This document shows, one piece after another, positions 7,550 through 15,515 of a DNA stretch of 64,000 bases. Origin of the DNA: Streptomyces venezuelae (GTDB taxonomy: Bacteria > Actinomycetota > Actinomycetes > Streptomycetales > Streptomycetaceae); the NCBI RefSeq assembly GCF_008642295.1, contig NZ_CP029190.1, positions 496,001-560,000 of the forward strand, read 5' to 3'. Every line of letters starts with the position of its first letter. The stretch's first letter is position 1. The position numbers were made by a program, and so were the translations under genes. The notes under the pieces were generated by a model, which saw nothing but the letters and a program-made list of their open reading frames with translations, was not told where the DNA came from and did not search any database.

Positions 7550-9151
7550 GTGGAAGACGTTGCCCTCCAGCTGAAGGCGCTGTTGTTCCCGGCGATCGCG
7601 GACATCGCGGTGCGGTCGGTGGACGTGGATATCGAGAACGTGCGCCTTGACGCGCAGTGCACCACGGCCGGCGCTGCCTGCCCGGGATGCGGAGTCTGCT
7701 CGACCCGGGTTCACAGCTCCTACCTGCGGTTTCTCGCTGATGTACCGAGCGCCGGACGAAGCGTCGTACTTCAGCTGCGGGTCCGGCGATTCCGGTGCGG
7801 GAACACCAAGTGCCCACGTCAGACGTTCGTGGAACAGATATCCGGCCTCACCCGCAGGCACGGCCAGCGCACCGAACGACTGCGTTCCATTCTGACCGCA
7901 GTCGGCCTCGCCCTGGCTGGTCGAGCCGGCGCCCGCCTGGCTGCCGTGCTTGGCACGTCCATCAGCCGGAGCACGGTCTTGCGCCTGGTCGAGGCGCTGC
8001 CCGAGCCAAAGGTGCCGATGCCTCGGGTGGTCGGCGTCGACGAGTACGCCACCCGCAAGGGCCGCCGCTACGGCACTGTCCTGGTGGACGTCGAGACCCG
8101 CCGTCCGATCGATCTCCTGCCTGATCGAGAAGCATCAAGCCTGGCCGCCTGGCTCGCACAGCGGCCAGGGATCGAGGTCGTCTGCCGGGACCGCGCGCCG
8201 TTCTTCGCGGAAGGCGCCACGGCCGGGGCACCCCAGGCGACGCAGGTCGCCGACCGCTGGCACTTATGGCACAACCTCGGGGAAGCCTCCGAGCGGGCGG
8301 TCGCCCGCCACCGCCAGTGTCTTCGCGTTCTGGTCCCCGATCCCGTGGCGAAGGCCGACGAACCCGCGCCGCCCGAGGAGAAGACGGACTCGCCATGGCG
8401 GAGCGAGCGGTTCGCCAACCGCGTCCGAGCCCGGCACGCCACGGTCCACGCGATGCTGGAAGCCGGCCACAGTCGCCGTTCCATCGGGCGTCAGCTCCAA
8501 ATGACCCACCGGACCGTCAAGAGCCTCGCCGACGTGGCCAGGCCGGATGACCTCTTTCGCGGCCAGTGGCAGCACAACCGGACCTCCGTCCTCGACGAGT
8601 ACAACCCCTACCTGGATAAACGTTGGGACGAGGGCTGCACCAACGCCTGGAAGCTGTGGGAGGAGATCGTTCCCTTGGGCTATCGCGGCAGCTATGGCAG
8701 AGTCAGCGCCTACCTGCGAGAGAAGCGCACCGCGCCACGGCCGGTCACCGCGCAACCGCCGGCTCCCCGCGTGGTGACGAGATGGATCCTCAGCCGACCC
8801 GAGACGCTGACCGAGATCGAGCAGCTCCGGCTCAAGGCCGTCCTGGCCAACTGCCCCGAACTCGATGCCCTGACCGGTCACGTCCGGTCCTTCGCCCAGA
8901 TGCTCACCGAGCGGCAGGGTGAACGACTTCCGCAGTGGCTCGACGCCGTCCGCCAAGACGACCTTCCCAGCCTCCACACTCTCGCGGCCGGTATCGACCG
9001 AGACCGCGACGCCGTCATCGCCGGCTTGACGCTGCCCTGGAACTCCGGCGTCGTCGAAGGACACGTCAACAGGATCAAGATGCTCAAGCGCCAGATGTTC
9101 GGCCGCGCAGGCTTCGACCTCCTGCGCAAACGAGTCCTGCTCGCCCCGTAG
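7550..9151 (+). CDS. ISL3-family transposase
   Basis: A protein of about 533 aa that looks complete. It has an N-terminal zinc-binding region (CPGCGVCSTRVHSSYLRFLAD and FRCGNTKCPRQTF), a helix-turn-helix, and the ISL3 catalytic core: VVGVDEYATRKGRRYGTVLVD, CRDRAPFFAEG, ADRWHLWHNLGE, and the late SGVVEGHVNRIKMLKRQMFGRAGFD. The GTG at 7550 (VEDVALQLKALLFP) was chosen by the usual family length; the frame is open from a GTG at 7466. Terminal inverted repeats of the element were not found. Confidence 0.85.
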   Translation: MEDVALQLKALLFPAIADIAVRSVDVDIENVRLDAQCTTAGAACPGCGVCSTRVHSSYLRFLADVPSAGRSVVLQLRVRRFRCGNTKCPRQTFVEQISGLTRRHGQRTERLRSILTAVGLALAGRAGARLAAVLGTSISRSTVLRLVEALPEPKVPMPRVVGVDEYATRKGRRYGTVLVDVETRRPIDLLPDREASSLAAWLAQRPGIEVVCRDRAPFFAEGATAGAPQATQVADRWHLWHNLGEASERAVARHRQCLRVLVPDPVAKADEPAPPEEKTDSPWRSERFANRVRARHATVHAMLEAGHSRRSIGRQLQMTHRTVKSLADVARPDDLFRGQWQHNRTSVLDEYNPYLDKRWDEGCTNAWKLWEEIVPLGYRGSYGRVSAYLREKRTAPRPVTAQPPAPRVVTRWILSRPETLTEIEQLRLKAVLANCPELDALTGHVRSFAQMLTERQGERLPQWLDAVRQDDLPSLHTLAAGIDRDRDAVIAGLTLPWNSGVVEGHVNRIKMLKRQMFGRAGFDLLRKRVLLAP

Positions 9152-9207
9152 TCATGTTGTCAGTCCCTGATGCGAGGATCCGGGCGACCATACGCAAGGA
9201 GATCAGC

Positions 9208-9639
9208 ATGGGCACCTGGGATACCGGTCCCTTCGACAACGACACAGCCGCGGACTTCGCCAACGCCCTCGACGAAGCCGAGCCCGAGGCTCGCGAAGCC
9301 CTGATCCGAGGCGTCCTCATCCGGACGATCGACGCCACCGGCTATCTCACGGAAGCGGAAGAGGCGGTGGCCGCCGCCGCCTTGATCGCGGCGCAATGCC
9401 CGGGAGGCGAACCCGTCGACATGTCCTACGGCCCGGAATCACCGATGCCCGTGTTCCCTTCCGACCTTCGGGCACTCGCCGACGGAGCCCTCGCCCGCAT
9501 CGTCGGCGACGAGGACGGGCCGGCCTCAAACTGGTTCGATCCGGAGGACTGGAAGCAGTGGCGAGCCATACTGACGCGCCTTCGCGCAGTGCTTGCCCCG
9601 CCACCCCCTTCCATTGCTCTCTTCGATGTCCAGCCGTAA
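9208..9639 (+). CDS. DUF4259 domain-containing protein
   Basis: A 143-aa acidic, cytoplasmic protein starting MGTWDTGPFDNDTAADFAN, the signature opening of DUF4259. The end keeps the usual W-x-D-pattern (SNWFDPEDWKQWRAILTRLR). The function is unknown. The ATG follows AAGGAGAT. It sits 56 bp after the ISL3 transposase gene and may be cargo of the accessory patch. Confidence 0.8.
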   Translation: MGTWDTGPFDNDTAADFANALDEAEPEAREALIRGVLIRTIDATGYLTEAEEAVAAAALIAAQCPGGEPVDMSYGPESPMPVFPSDLRALADGALARIVGDEDGPASNWFDPEDWKQWRAILTRLRAVLAPPPPSIALFDVQP

Positions 9640-9708
9640 CGGAGCGTCACTCAGCACGGAAGTTGAGCCAGAACCCCTGAGGCGGCAACGGGTGGCGCCG
9701 GCAGGGAC

Positions 9709-10068
9709 TCAGGGTTCGATGACGAGGCGTTCGATGAGGCCGTCGCGGAGTGTGAACTGGTAACGGAGATCGATGGTCCCGCCAGGGAAGTTGCCTTCGA
9801 GGTGGTGGGTGGCGATGTAGTGGGTTGCGTCGGTCTGCTGGGCGCCGGTGAGGTGGATGGTGTAGGTGAATTCGGTGGCCGATCGGTTGAGCCATTCCCC
9901 GATCGCCTCGATGCCCTCGTAGGTGTTGCCGTCGTCGATCACTGTGGCTTCGCGGGTGAACGCCGTGATTGCGGCAGCGGTGTTGTGGGCGCGGTGCGCC
10001 GTCAGGTAGCGGGTGATCACCTCGGGCAGGGTGTCCGGGGTGCTGGTGCGGGGCTGGATGTCGTGCAT
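9709..10068 (-). CDS. SnoaL/NTF2-like domain protein
   Basis: A 119-aa protein with the cone-shaped NTF2/SnoaL-like pattern: PEVITRYLTAHRAHNTAAAI, FTREATVIDDGNTYEGIEAIGEWLN, and a final strand LRDGLIERLVIEP. Members are small enzymes or ligand-binding proteins often paired with oxidoreductases. It lies 25 bp downstream of an SDR gene in the same direction, so it probably shares the HxlR-controlled promoter. The ATG at 10068 has an AAGGAG site; an upstream in-frame start at 10137 does not. Confidence 0.75.
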   Translation of the reverse strand: MHDIQPRTSTPDTLPEVITRYLTAHRAHNTAAAITAFTREATVIDDGNTYEGIEAIGEWLNRSATEFTYTIHLTGAQQTDATHYIATHHLEGNFPGGTIDLRYQFTLRDGLIERLVIEP

Positions 10069-10093
10069 GACGCTCCTTGGGGTGGTGGCGGGT

Positions 10094-10879
10094 TCAGACG
10101 GTGGGGGTGGTGCCGCCGTCGATGACGTGTTCGGCACCGACGATGGCCGAGGCGCGGTCCGAGACGAGGAAGGCGACGAGCTCGGCCACTTCCTCGGGCC
10201 GGTTGGGACGGCCCAGCGGGATGCCGCCCAGGGAGTCCATGAGCCGGCCCAGCGCCGCTTCCTGCGTGATGTCTGCGTCGTGGGCGATCCGGGCGACGAG
10301 GTTGTCGGCGGCCGAGGTCTGCACGAAACCGGGCGAGACGGTGTTGACGCGGACGCCGTGCGGGGCGACCTCGTTGGCCAGGCCCTTGCTGTAGGTGGTC
10401 AGGGCGGCCTTGGCCGCGGCGTAGGCCAGGGTTCCGTTCCACAGCGGCATGCGGCGCTGGATCGAGGTGACATGCACGATCACGCCCTTACCTGTGGCGA
10501 TCATGTGCGGCAGGAGTGCGCGGTCCAGGCGCACGGCGGCCAGCAGGTTCGTGTTCAGCTCCCTGGCCCAGTCGTCCTCGCCGAGTGCGGCGAACCCTCC
10601 GGCAGGTGCCTCGGACCCGCCGAGGGTGTTGACCAGGATGTCGACGCCGCCCACGCGGGCGTCCACTTCGGCGGCCACGTGAGAGGCGCCCTGGGCGGTG
10701 GACAGGTCGGCGGTGATGAACGCCTTCTCCTCGACGTCGTCGGGGTGGCTGCGGGCCGTGACCAGCACGGTCGCGCCGGCCTGGGCGAGACGTCGGGCGA
10801 TGGCGGCTCCGGTGCCCTTGGTGCCGCCGGTGACCAGAGCGCGTCGGCCTTCGAGGGATTCGCTGATGGATGTGGTCAC
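10094..10879 (-). CDS. SDR family oxidoreductase (HxlR-linked)
   Basis: A 261-aa classical short-chain dehydrogenase. The cofactor motif is [15 protein letters not shown], followed by NTLGG (an NNAG variant), the catalytic Ser in [23 protein letters not shown] (Y-x-x-x-K) and the PGFV loop. It probably uses NAD(P)H to reduce or oxidise a small substrate. The GTG at 10879 has an ACGGAG site; a longer reading would run through the operator. It is divergent from an HxlR regulator, and such pairs usually respond to electrophiles such as quinones or aldehydes. Confidence 0.8.
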   Translation of the reverse strand: MTTSISESLEGRRALVTGGTKGTGAAIARRLAQAGATVLVTARSHPDDVEEKAFITADLSTAQGASHVAAEVDARVGGVDILVNTLGGSEAPAGGFAALGEDDWARELNTNLLAAVRLDRALLPHMIATGKGVIVHVTSIQRRMPLWNGTLAYAAAKAALTTYSKGLANEVAPHGVRVNTVSPGFVQTSAADNLVARIAHDADITQEAALGRLMDSLGGIPLGRPNRPEEVAELVAFLVSDRASAIVGAEHVIDGGTTPTV

Positions 10880-10918
10880 GGTGTACTCCGTTCCGGGTGC
10901 GGGCGCAGAAGGCACCAC

Positions 10919-10977
10919 CCCCTCAGTTACTGCTAAAATAGAAGCCACTAACTTCGATTTTAGCAGTAACTGAGGGG
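10919..10977. promoter_or_regulatory. Perfect 21-bp inverted repeat, likely HxlR operator
   Basis: Two perfectly complementary 21-base arms (10919-10939 and 10957-10977, core CAGTTACTGCTAAAAT) surround a 17-base AT-rich spacer. They lie between the SDR gene and the HxlR gene and fill the divergent promoter. The right arm ends directly before the ATG at 10978, which supports the second ATG at 10987 as the regulator's start. DNA this AT-rich is rare in this genome. Confidence 0.8.
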
Positions 10978-10986
10978 ATGGCCACC

Positions 10987-11493
10987 ATGGCAAGCCGGAT
11001 CAGGCCGGAGGACCGGGAGTGTCCACTGTCCACGACGGTGGAACACGTAGGCGAGTGGTGGACGCTGCTGATCCTCCACGACGCCTTTGACGGCTACACG
11101 CGCTTCGACCAGTTCCAGGAGAGCCTGGGCATCTCCTCCAGCATGCTCACCACCCGGCTGAAAACCCTCGTCGCCGACGGACTGCTGCAGCGCCGGCCCT
11201 ACCAGACCAACCCCGTACGCCACGAGTACGTCCTCACCGAACTCGGGCACTCACTCCGACCGGTGATCATCGCCCTGGCCGCATGGGGCAACTCCCGCCT
11301 CACACCGGCCGAACGCAGCATGATCCTCATCGACGCGCACAGCGGCGAGGAAGTCGAGCCTGTCCTCGTCGACGCCAAGACCGGCCGCCGACTCGACGAC
11401 AGCGACACCTATGTCTTCACTGCAGGTCCCGCAGCCAGCGACGCCATGCGCCACCGATATGCGACACGACCGGCCACCTCCGCAGAGGCGTGA
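10987..11493 (+). CDS. HxlR family transcriptional regulator
   Basis: A 168-aa winged-helix protein. It has the HxlR layout: a Cys near the N-terminus (RPEDRECPL), then [14 protein letters not shown], the recognition helix region [25 protein letters not shown], and the wing [15 protein letters not shown]. HxlR regulators often sense electrophiles through such a Cys. The C-terminal extension (from about 100) carries [21 protein letters not shown], seen in longer actinomycete members. The start at 10987 is 9 bases after GAGGGG. It probably binds the adjoining inverted repeat and controls itself and the SDR/SnoaL genes. Confidence 0.85.
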   Translation: MASRIRPEDRECPLSTTVEHVGEWWTLLILHDAFDGYTRFDQFQESLGISSSMLTTRLKTLVADGLLQRRPYQTNPVRHEYVLTELGHSLRPVIIALAAWGNSRLTPAERSMILIDAHSGEEVEPVLVDAKTGRRLDDSDTYVFTAGPAASDAMRHRYATRPATSAEA

Positions 11494-11673
11494 GGCTGAC
11501 CCAAGCCAGCGCCGAACAGCCGCGTGCGGTGCCGGACGCACCTCATTACTGATCGAACTAGATCAAGTGAAGCGAGGGGCAACGTCGGTCGTTTTCCAAG
11601 AATCGCCATCGTGGCCATCAGCGCGGCCCAACCTGGTGAACCTTCCCGGTCACAGCAATAGAGAACTGAAAGC

Positions 11674-11694
11674 GCAGGTCAGAGGCCCGATCGG
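11674..11694 (+). repeat. Att-like repeat, right copy
   Basis: GCAGGTCAGAGGCCC followed by GATCGG matches the end of the integrase remnant (3868-3889, other strand) with one mismatch and a one-base gap. The surrounding stretch 11494-11739 holds no recognisable gene. It marks the right edge of the accessory patch. Confidence 0.4.
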
Positions 11695-11739
11695 GCAGTT
11701 CGTCGGGTACCGCTCCACCGGTCCCGGCGGGCCCGGGGG

Positions 11740-12843
11740 TCACCAGGTGCCGTCGGCGACCGGCTTCCCCGGTTGGTCGCCCAGCGGCTGGACCTGGCCC
11801 GGGACCGGCGGCACCCACGGGGTGTGGTCCTCGCCGAGCCAGTCCCCCACGGGCTTGACCTGGCCGAGGGTGTCGCTGGGGGCGAGGTCGGTGCCGTCCT
11901 CGTCGTAATAGTCGAACCAGGGCAGTCCGGCCCGGGTGTACGCGGCCCGGTCGACCGGGGAGGGCGGGGCGGGCTCGCCGGTGATGCGCTGCCACTCGGG
12001 CGGGGTCACCAGGTGCACGAAGACCCGCCCGGCCGGGTCCGCCGACCAGTCCGAGAGCGGCCGTTCGTCCTGGTAGACCTCCTGCTTCATCGATCCGCCG
12101 ACGCCCAGGCCCATGGCCGCGGGAGCGGCGGCGCGGGCGGGGGCGGGGGCTCCGGGTGGCGGCGGAGCGCCGTAGCCCCCGGGTGCCATCGCCTGCAGGG
12201 GCGGCATGGGCGGCATGGCGGGCATGGGGACGGCACCACCGCCCGGTACCGGGCCGCCGGGGCCGCCCGGGGCTGCGGGTGCACCGCCGTACGCCGCCCG
12301 GGGCCGCTGCTCCTCCCGCCATGCGGCGAGCCGGGGCCCGGACAGCGGGAAGGCCTGGAGCTGCACCCCGCCGGTGGTCTCCTCCCCGGTGACCTGGCCC
12401 TCCACGGTAGCGCCCAGCCCGAGCGGCACGGCGACGAACTGGCGGACGGTCCCGCTGCCCGAGTTGATGCCGTCCAGCCACGGCTGCCGGGGCAGCACCA
12501 CGTAGTTCTGCGGACGCCGCGCCAGCCGTCCGGTCCACCGCTCCCCCGATACGGCGCACACCTTGCCCACGCCGATCTGCAGGGCGGCGGGCTCGCGGGT
12601 GCCGGCGAAGCTCAGCCACATCGCCTCCCGCAGGTACACCGGGAGGATCACGCCGCCGCGGGCCCGCCACTCCTCGGGCACCGGGCCGGGGCAGTCCTCG
12701 ATCCGCCGCAACGGGAACTCTCCGATGCCCGGTGGCAGCGGGTGCGTGCCCGACTCCGGCAGCCGCAGCGTCCGGATGAACCGCACCTGTACCCCGCCGC
12801 CCATCAGCAGGGCGTTCCCCTCGATCCGTACGGAACCAGCCAT
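11740..12843 (-). CDS. Conserved protein of unknown function with Pro/Gly/Met-rich linker
   Basis: A 367-aa protein I cannot place in a named family. The N-terminal 190 residues form a compact, probably beta-rich domain (GGGVQVRFIRTLRLPESGTH, PVYLREAMWLSFAG, NYVVLPRQPWLDGI). Residues about 195-255 are a Pro/Gly/Ala/Met-rich linker (PMPAMPPMPP). The C-terminus is acidic and Trp/Pro-rich (WFDYYDEDGTDLAPSDTL). No signal or membrane segment is evident. The gene stands alone, convergent with the patch and divergent from the binding-protein gene. Confidence 0.6.
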   Translation of the reverse strand: MAGSVRIEGNALLMGGGVQVRFIRTLRLPESGTHPLPPGIGEFPLRRIEDCPGPVPEEWRARGGVILPVYLREAMWLSFAGTREPAALQIGVGKVCAVSGERWTGRLARRPQNYVVLPRQPWLDGINSGSGTVRQFVAVPLGLGATVEGQVTGEETTGGVQLQAFPLSGPRLAAWREEQRPRAAYGGAPAAPGGPGGPVPGGGAVPMPAMPPMPPLQAMAPGGYGAPPPPGAPAPARAAAPAAMGLGVGGSMKQEVYQDERPLSDWSADPAGRVFVHLVTPPEWQRITGEPAPPSPVDRAAYTRAGLPWFDYYDEDGTDLAPSDTLGQVKPVGDWLGEDHTPWVPPVPGQVQPLGDQPGKPVADGTW

Positions 12844-12992
12844 CCTCGTGTCTCCGCTCCCCGCCCGCCGCCGCCGCAGGATCTGCGGCAGAACCGGATC
12901 GTTATCCTCAAGTTTTCCTCAGAACTAGTGACGGTGCGCGCGTGGCCTTTCTAGCTTCCTCACGAGCCCCCCGTTCGTTCGATCGAAAGTCC

Positions 12993-13811
12993 ATGATGAA
13001 GGTTTCCAAGGCCGGTGCGGTCGCCGCAGTGACCGTACTCGTCCTGACCGCTTCCGGGTGCGGTGAAGACGCCGCAGACCTGCCCACCATCTCCATCGGG
13101 ATCAAGTTCGACCAGCCCGGTCTCGGGCTTCGGGAGGCCGGCGGCCGGTTCACCGGATTCGATGTGGACGTGGCCCGGTACGTCGCCAAGGAGCTCGGGT
13201 ACTCCGAGGACCGGATCCGGTTCAAGCAGGTCTTCAGCTCCGACCGGGAGCTGATGCTCCAGTACAACGAGGTCAAGTTCGTCGTCGCGAGCTACTCGAT
13301 CAACGAGAAGCGCAAGGCGAGGGTGGACTTCGCGGGCCCCTACTTCGTGGCCCACCAGGACCTGCTGGTCCGGAGCACGGAGACCGGCATCACCAAGGCC
13401 GAGGACCTGAACAGCAAGAACCTCTGCTCGGTGACCGGCTCCACCTCCGCGGAGAACATCCGCACCAAGCTCGCCCCGAAGGCGTACATCACGGAGGTCG
13501 GCGGGTACTCCGAGTGCGTCACCGCGCTCAAGGAGAGCGTGCTGGACGCGATGACCACGGACAACGCGATCCTCGCCGGGTACGCCGCCCAGGACATCAA
13601 CCAGGGCAAGTTCAAGCTCGCCGGGCTGAGCCTGAGCAACGAGAAGTACGGGATCGGCCTGAAGAAGGGCGACACCGAACTCCAGACGAAGATCAATGCG
13701 GCGCTGCGCAAGATGGTCCAGGACGGTTCCTGGGAGAAGTCGGTCAAGGCGAACTTCGGCGCGGTGAACTTCAAGCACGAGCCGGCGCCGGCGATCACCG
13801 AGGGCAGCTGA
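12993..13811 (+). CDS. Glutamate/amino-acid ABC transporter substrate-binding lipoprotein
   Basis: A 272-aa lipoprotein. The signal peptide ends in the lipobox LTASGC. The mature part is an SBP_bac_3 domain: ISIGIKFDQPGLG, GFDVDVARYVAKELGY, SYSINEKRKARVDFAGPYF, TGSTSAENIRTK and a C-terminal WEKSVKANFG. Such proteins capture glutamate or polar amino acids for an ABC importer, but no permease or ATPase gene is adjacent, so it may be an orphan. Two adjacent ATGs (12993, 12996) are possible starts. A 15-bp tandem repeat follows the gene. Confidence 0.85.
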   Translation: MMKVSKAGAVAAVTVLVLTASGCGEDAADLPTISIGIKFDQPGLGLREAGGRFTGFDVDVARYVAKELGYSEDRIRFKQVFSSDRELMLQYNEVKFVVASYSINEKRKARVDFAGPYFVAHQDLLVRSTETGITKAEDLNSKNLCSVTGSTSAENIRTKLAPKAYITEVGGYSECVTALKESVLDAMTTDNAILAGYAAQDINQGKFKLAGLSLSNEKYGIGLKKGDTELQTKINAALRKMVQDGSWEKSVKANFGAVNFKHEPAPAITEGS

Positions 13812-13815
13812 CCCG

Positions 13816-13875
13816 GGACCGCAGGGTCGGGGACCGGCGGGTCGGAGACCGGCGGGTCGGGGACCGGCGGGTCAG
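13816..13875. repeat. Four tandem 15-bp repeats between convergent genes
   Basis: Four consecutive units of GGACCGGCGGGTCGG (units 1, 3 and 4 vary by one or two bases). Each contains GACC-GGCG-GGTC and can form a small hairpin. The block sits between the convergent solute-binding and GH20 genes and may help to terminate both transcripts. Confidence 0.8.
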
Positions 13876-15515
13876 GGGGCGGTGCGGCCGACGCGGTCGA
13901 CCAGGGCGGTGAACTCGTTCCAGGTCGGCTTCGGCGTCCGCTCGTCCCACACCTTCTGGGAGAGGGCTGCCAGCGGCAGCCGGATTCCGTCGGCCACCTG
14001 GGCCTGGGTCTGGGAGCGGGCCAGGTCGGCCCAGACGGCGAGCCGGGCGCCGAGGATCTGCTCCTGGTAGCGGGCCGGCACCGGGGTGGTGCCGCGCAGC
14101 ACCAGCGGGGTCCACTGCTCGTAGATCCGGCGGCCGGTGGGGTAGGTGAACTCGTTGGGTTCGCCGAGCACGTAGTACAGGTACTCGTCGTTGAGGTTGA
14201 GCACCTTGCGCCCCTCGGCGAGGTACGGCAGCGGCGGGCGGGCGCCGAGCTCCTTGCCGGTCCAGTACTCGGCCTGGATGTCGGCGGCGGGGCGGGCGAT
14301 GCCGCCGGCGAAGAAGCCGTCGTTCCAGGCCTTGAGCTGCTTGCCGGACGGGCGGATCACGGCCGCCCGGTCGTTCAGCCAGCCGGTGGCCAGGTCCTGG
14401 ACCCGGGCCCCGGCCCCGTACCGCTGTCGGGCGGCGCGGGCGAGCTGCGGGAAGGACGCCTCCGGGTTGCTCCGGGTGAGGGCCTGGTATTCGTCGGCCC
14501 CCAGGTGCCAGGCCTTGGCCGGGAACAACGGCTGGTATTCGCGGAGCAGTTCGTCGACCAGCTTGGCGGCGGCGGGGTTGGATATGTCCACCGCGCCCGG
14601 GACGGCGCGGCCGTTCACATCGGTCAGCCGGAGCTGTGGGTGGGCCTTCAGGACCGCGCCGAGGTGGCCGGGCGAGTCGATCTCGGGGACCACGTCGATG
14701 TGCAGGCTCTTGGCGAGGGCCACGATGCGGCGGACCTCGGCCTTGGTGAGGTGCGGGGTGGAAACGATCTCGGGGTGGCTGGTGGATTCGATCCGGAAGG
14801 CCTGGTCGTCGGAGAAGTGCAGGCCGAGCTGGTTGAGTTTGAGATCGCCCATCTCGCGCAGCCGGTCCTCGATCCAGTCGGGCGTGAAGTGCTTGCGGGC
14901 GATGTCGAGGTTGAGTCCGCGCTGGGGTTTGGCGGGCCGGTCCCGGACCGTTCCCTCGCCGAGTGAACCGTCGGCCCGTACCGCCTGTTTGATGGTGCGG
15001 GTGCCGTAGAACACGCCGGCCTCGTCGGGGCCGGTGACGGTGGCCTGCCCGTCGCGGACGGTCAGGGTGTACGACTCGGGGGTGCCGGAGCCCGGTGCGC
15101 CGAGGGCGAGCCGGACGTCGCCGCGGCGGGGCGCGGCGGTTCCGCCGTAGGCCAGTCCGATCTCCCCGGCGAGCAGCCGCCCTTCGTCGGTGAGGCCCGG
15201 GCTCTTGGCATCGACCACGACCCGGGCGCCGTCGGAGGGGCGCCAGCCGGGGCCGCGGGCGGGGGTGAACTCGTGGACGGCGGGGACCGTGTCCGGGGCG
15301 GTGGACAGCGGGTACGTGGGCGAGGGAGTCGGCGCGGGGGTGGGGGCCGCCTGCGGAGGGCCGGGCGGGGTGCTGCCGGGGGCGGCCGGGCTGCGGGGGT
15401 CGTCCGGGCCTGCGCCGCTGCTGCAGCCGGGGAGGGCGAGGGTGAGCGCCGCGGCGGCGGTGGCCGTCGCGATGAGCCGGCTCCTCCTGTGCTTCCTGAA
15501 CTGCCGCATCATCAT
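13872..15515 (-). CDS. GH20 beta-N-acetylhexosaminidase lipoprotein (independent start)
   Basis: Internal triple ATG at 15509-15515 behind GGGGGAACAGG would give a 547-aa lipoprotein with the signal HRRSRLIATATAAAAL and lipobox ALPGC. After a Pro-rich spacer come the GH20 N-terminal domain and the TIM barrel: GLNLDIARKHFTPDW, LHFSDDQAFRIES, VVPEIDSPGH and the catalytic Asp-Glu in HLGADEYQ. GH20 enzymes release terminal GlcNAc or GalNAc from chitin fragments or cell-wall glycans by substrate-assisted catalysis. Both a free enzyme from this start and a fused one from 16865 are possible. Confidence 0.8.
   Translation of the reverse strand: MMMRQFRKHRRSRLIATATAAAALTLALPGCSSGAGPDDPRSPAAPGSTPPGPPQAAPTPAPTPSPTYPLSTAPDTVPAVHEFTPARGPGWRPSDGARVVVDAKSPGLTDEGRLLAGEIGLAYGGTAAPRRGDVRLALGAPGSGTPESYTLTVRDGQATVTGPDEAGVFYGTRTIKQAVRADGSLGEGTVRDRPAKPQRGLNLDIARKHFTPDWIEDRLREMGDLKLNQLGLHFSDDQAFRIESTSHPEIVSTPHLTKAEVRRIVALAKSLHIDVVPEIDSPGHLGAVLKAHPQLRLTDVNGRAVPGAVDISNPAAAKLVDELLREYQPLFPAKAWHLGADEYQALTRSNPEASFPQLARAARQRYGAGARVQDLATGWLNDRAAVIRPSGKQLKAWNDGFFAGGIARPAADIQAEYWTGKELGARPPLPYLAEGRKVLNLNDEYLYYVLGEPNEFTYPTGRRIYEQWTPLVLRGTTPVPARYQEQILGARLAVWADLARSQTQAQVADGIRLPLAALSQKVWDERTPKPTWNEFTALVDRVGRTAP

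Noticed and set aside
7372..9207. Terminal inverted repeats of the ISL3-type element
   Set aside because: I compared both flanks of the transposase gene and found only weak, short matches.
11494..11739. A small minus-strand frame (MATMAILGKRP...) in the gap after HxlR
   Set aside because: No ribosome site and no recognisable family; the gap is better described as non-coding with an att-like repeat.
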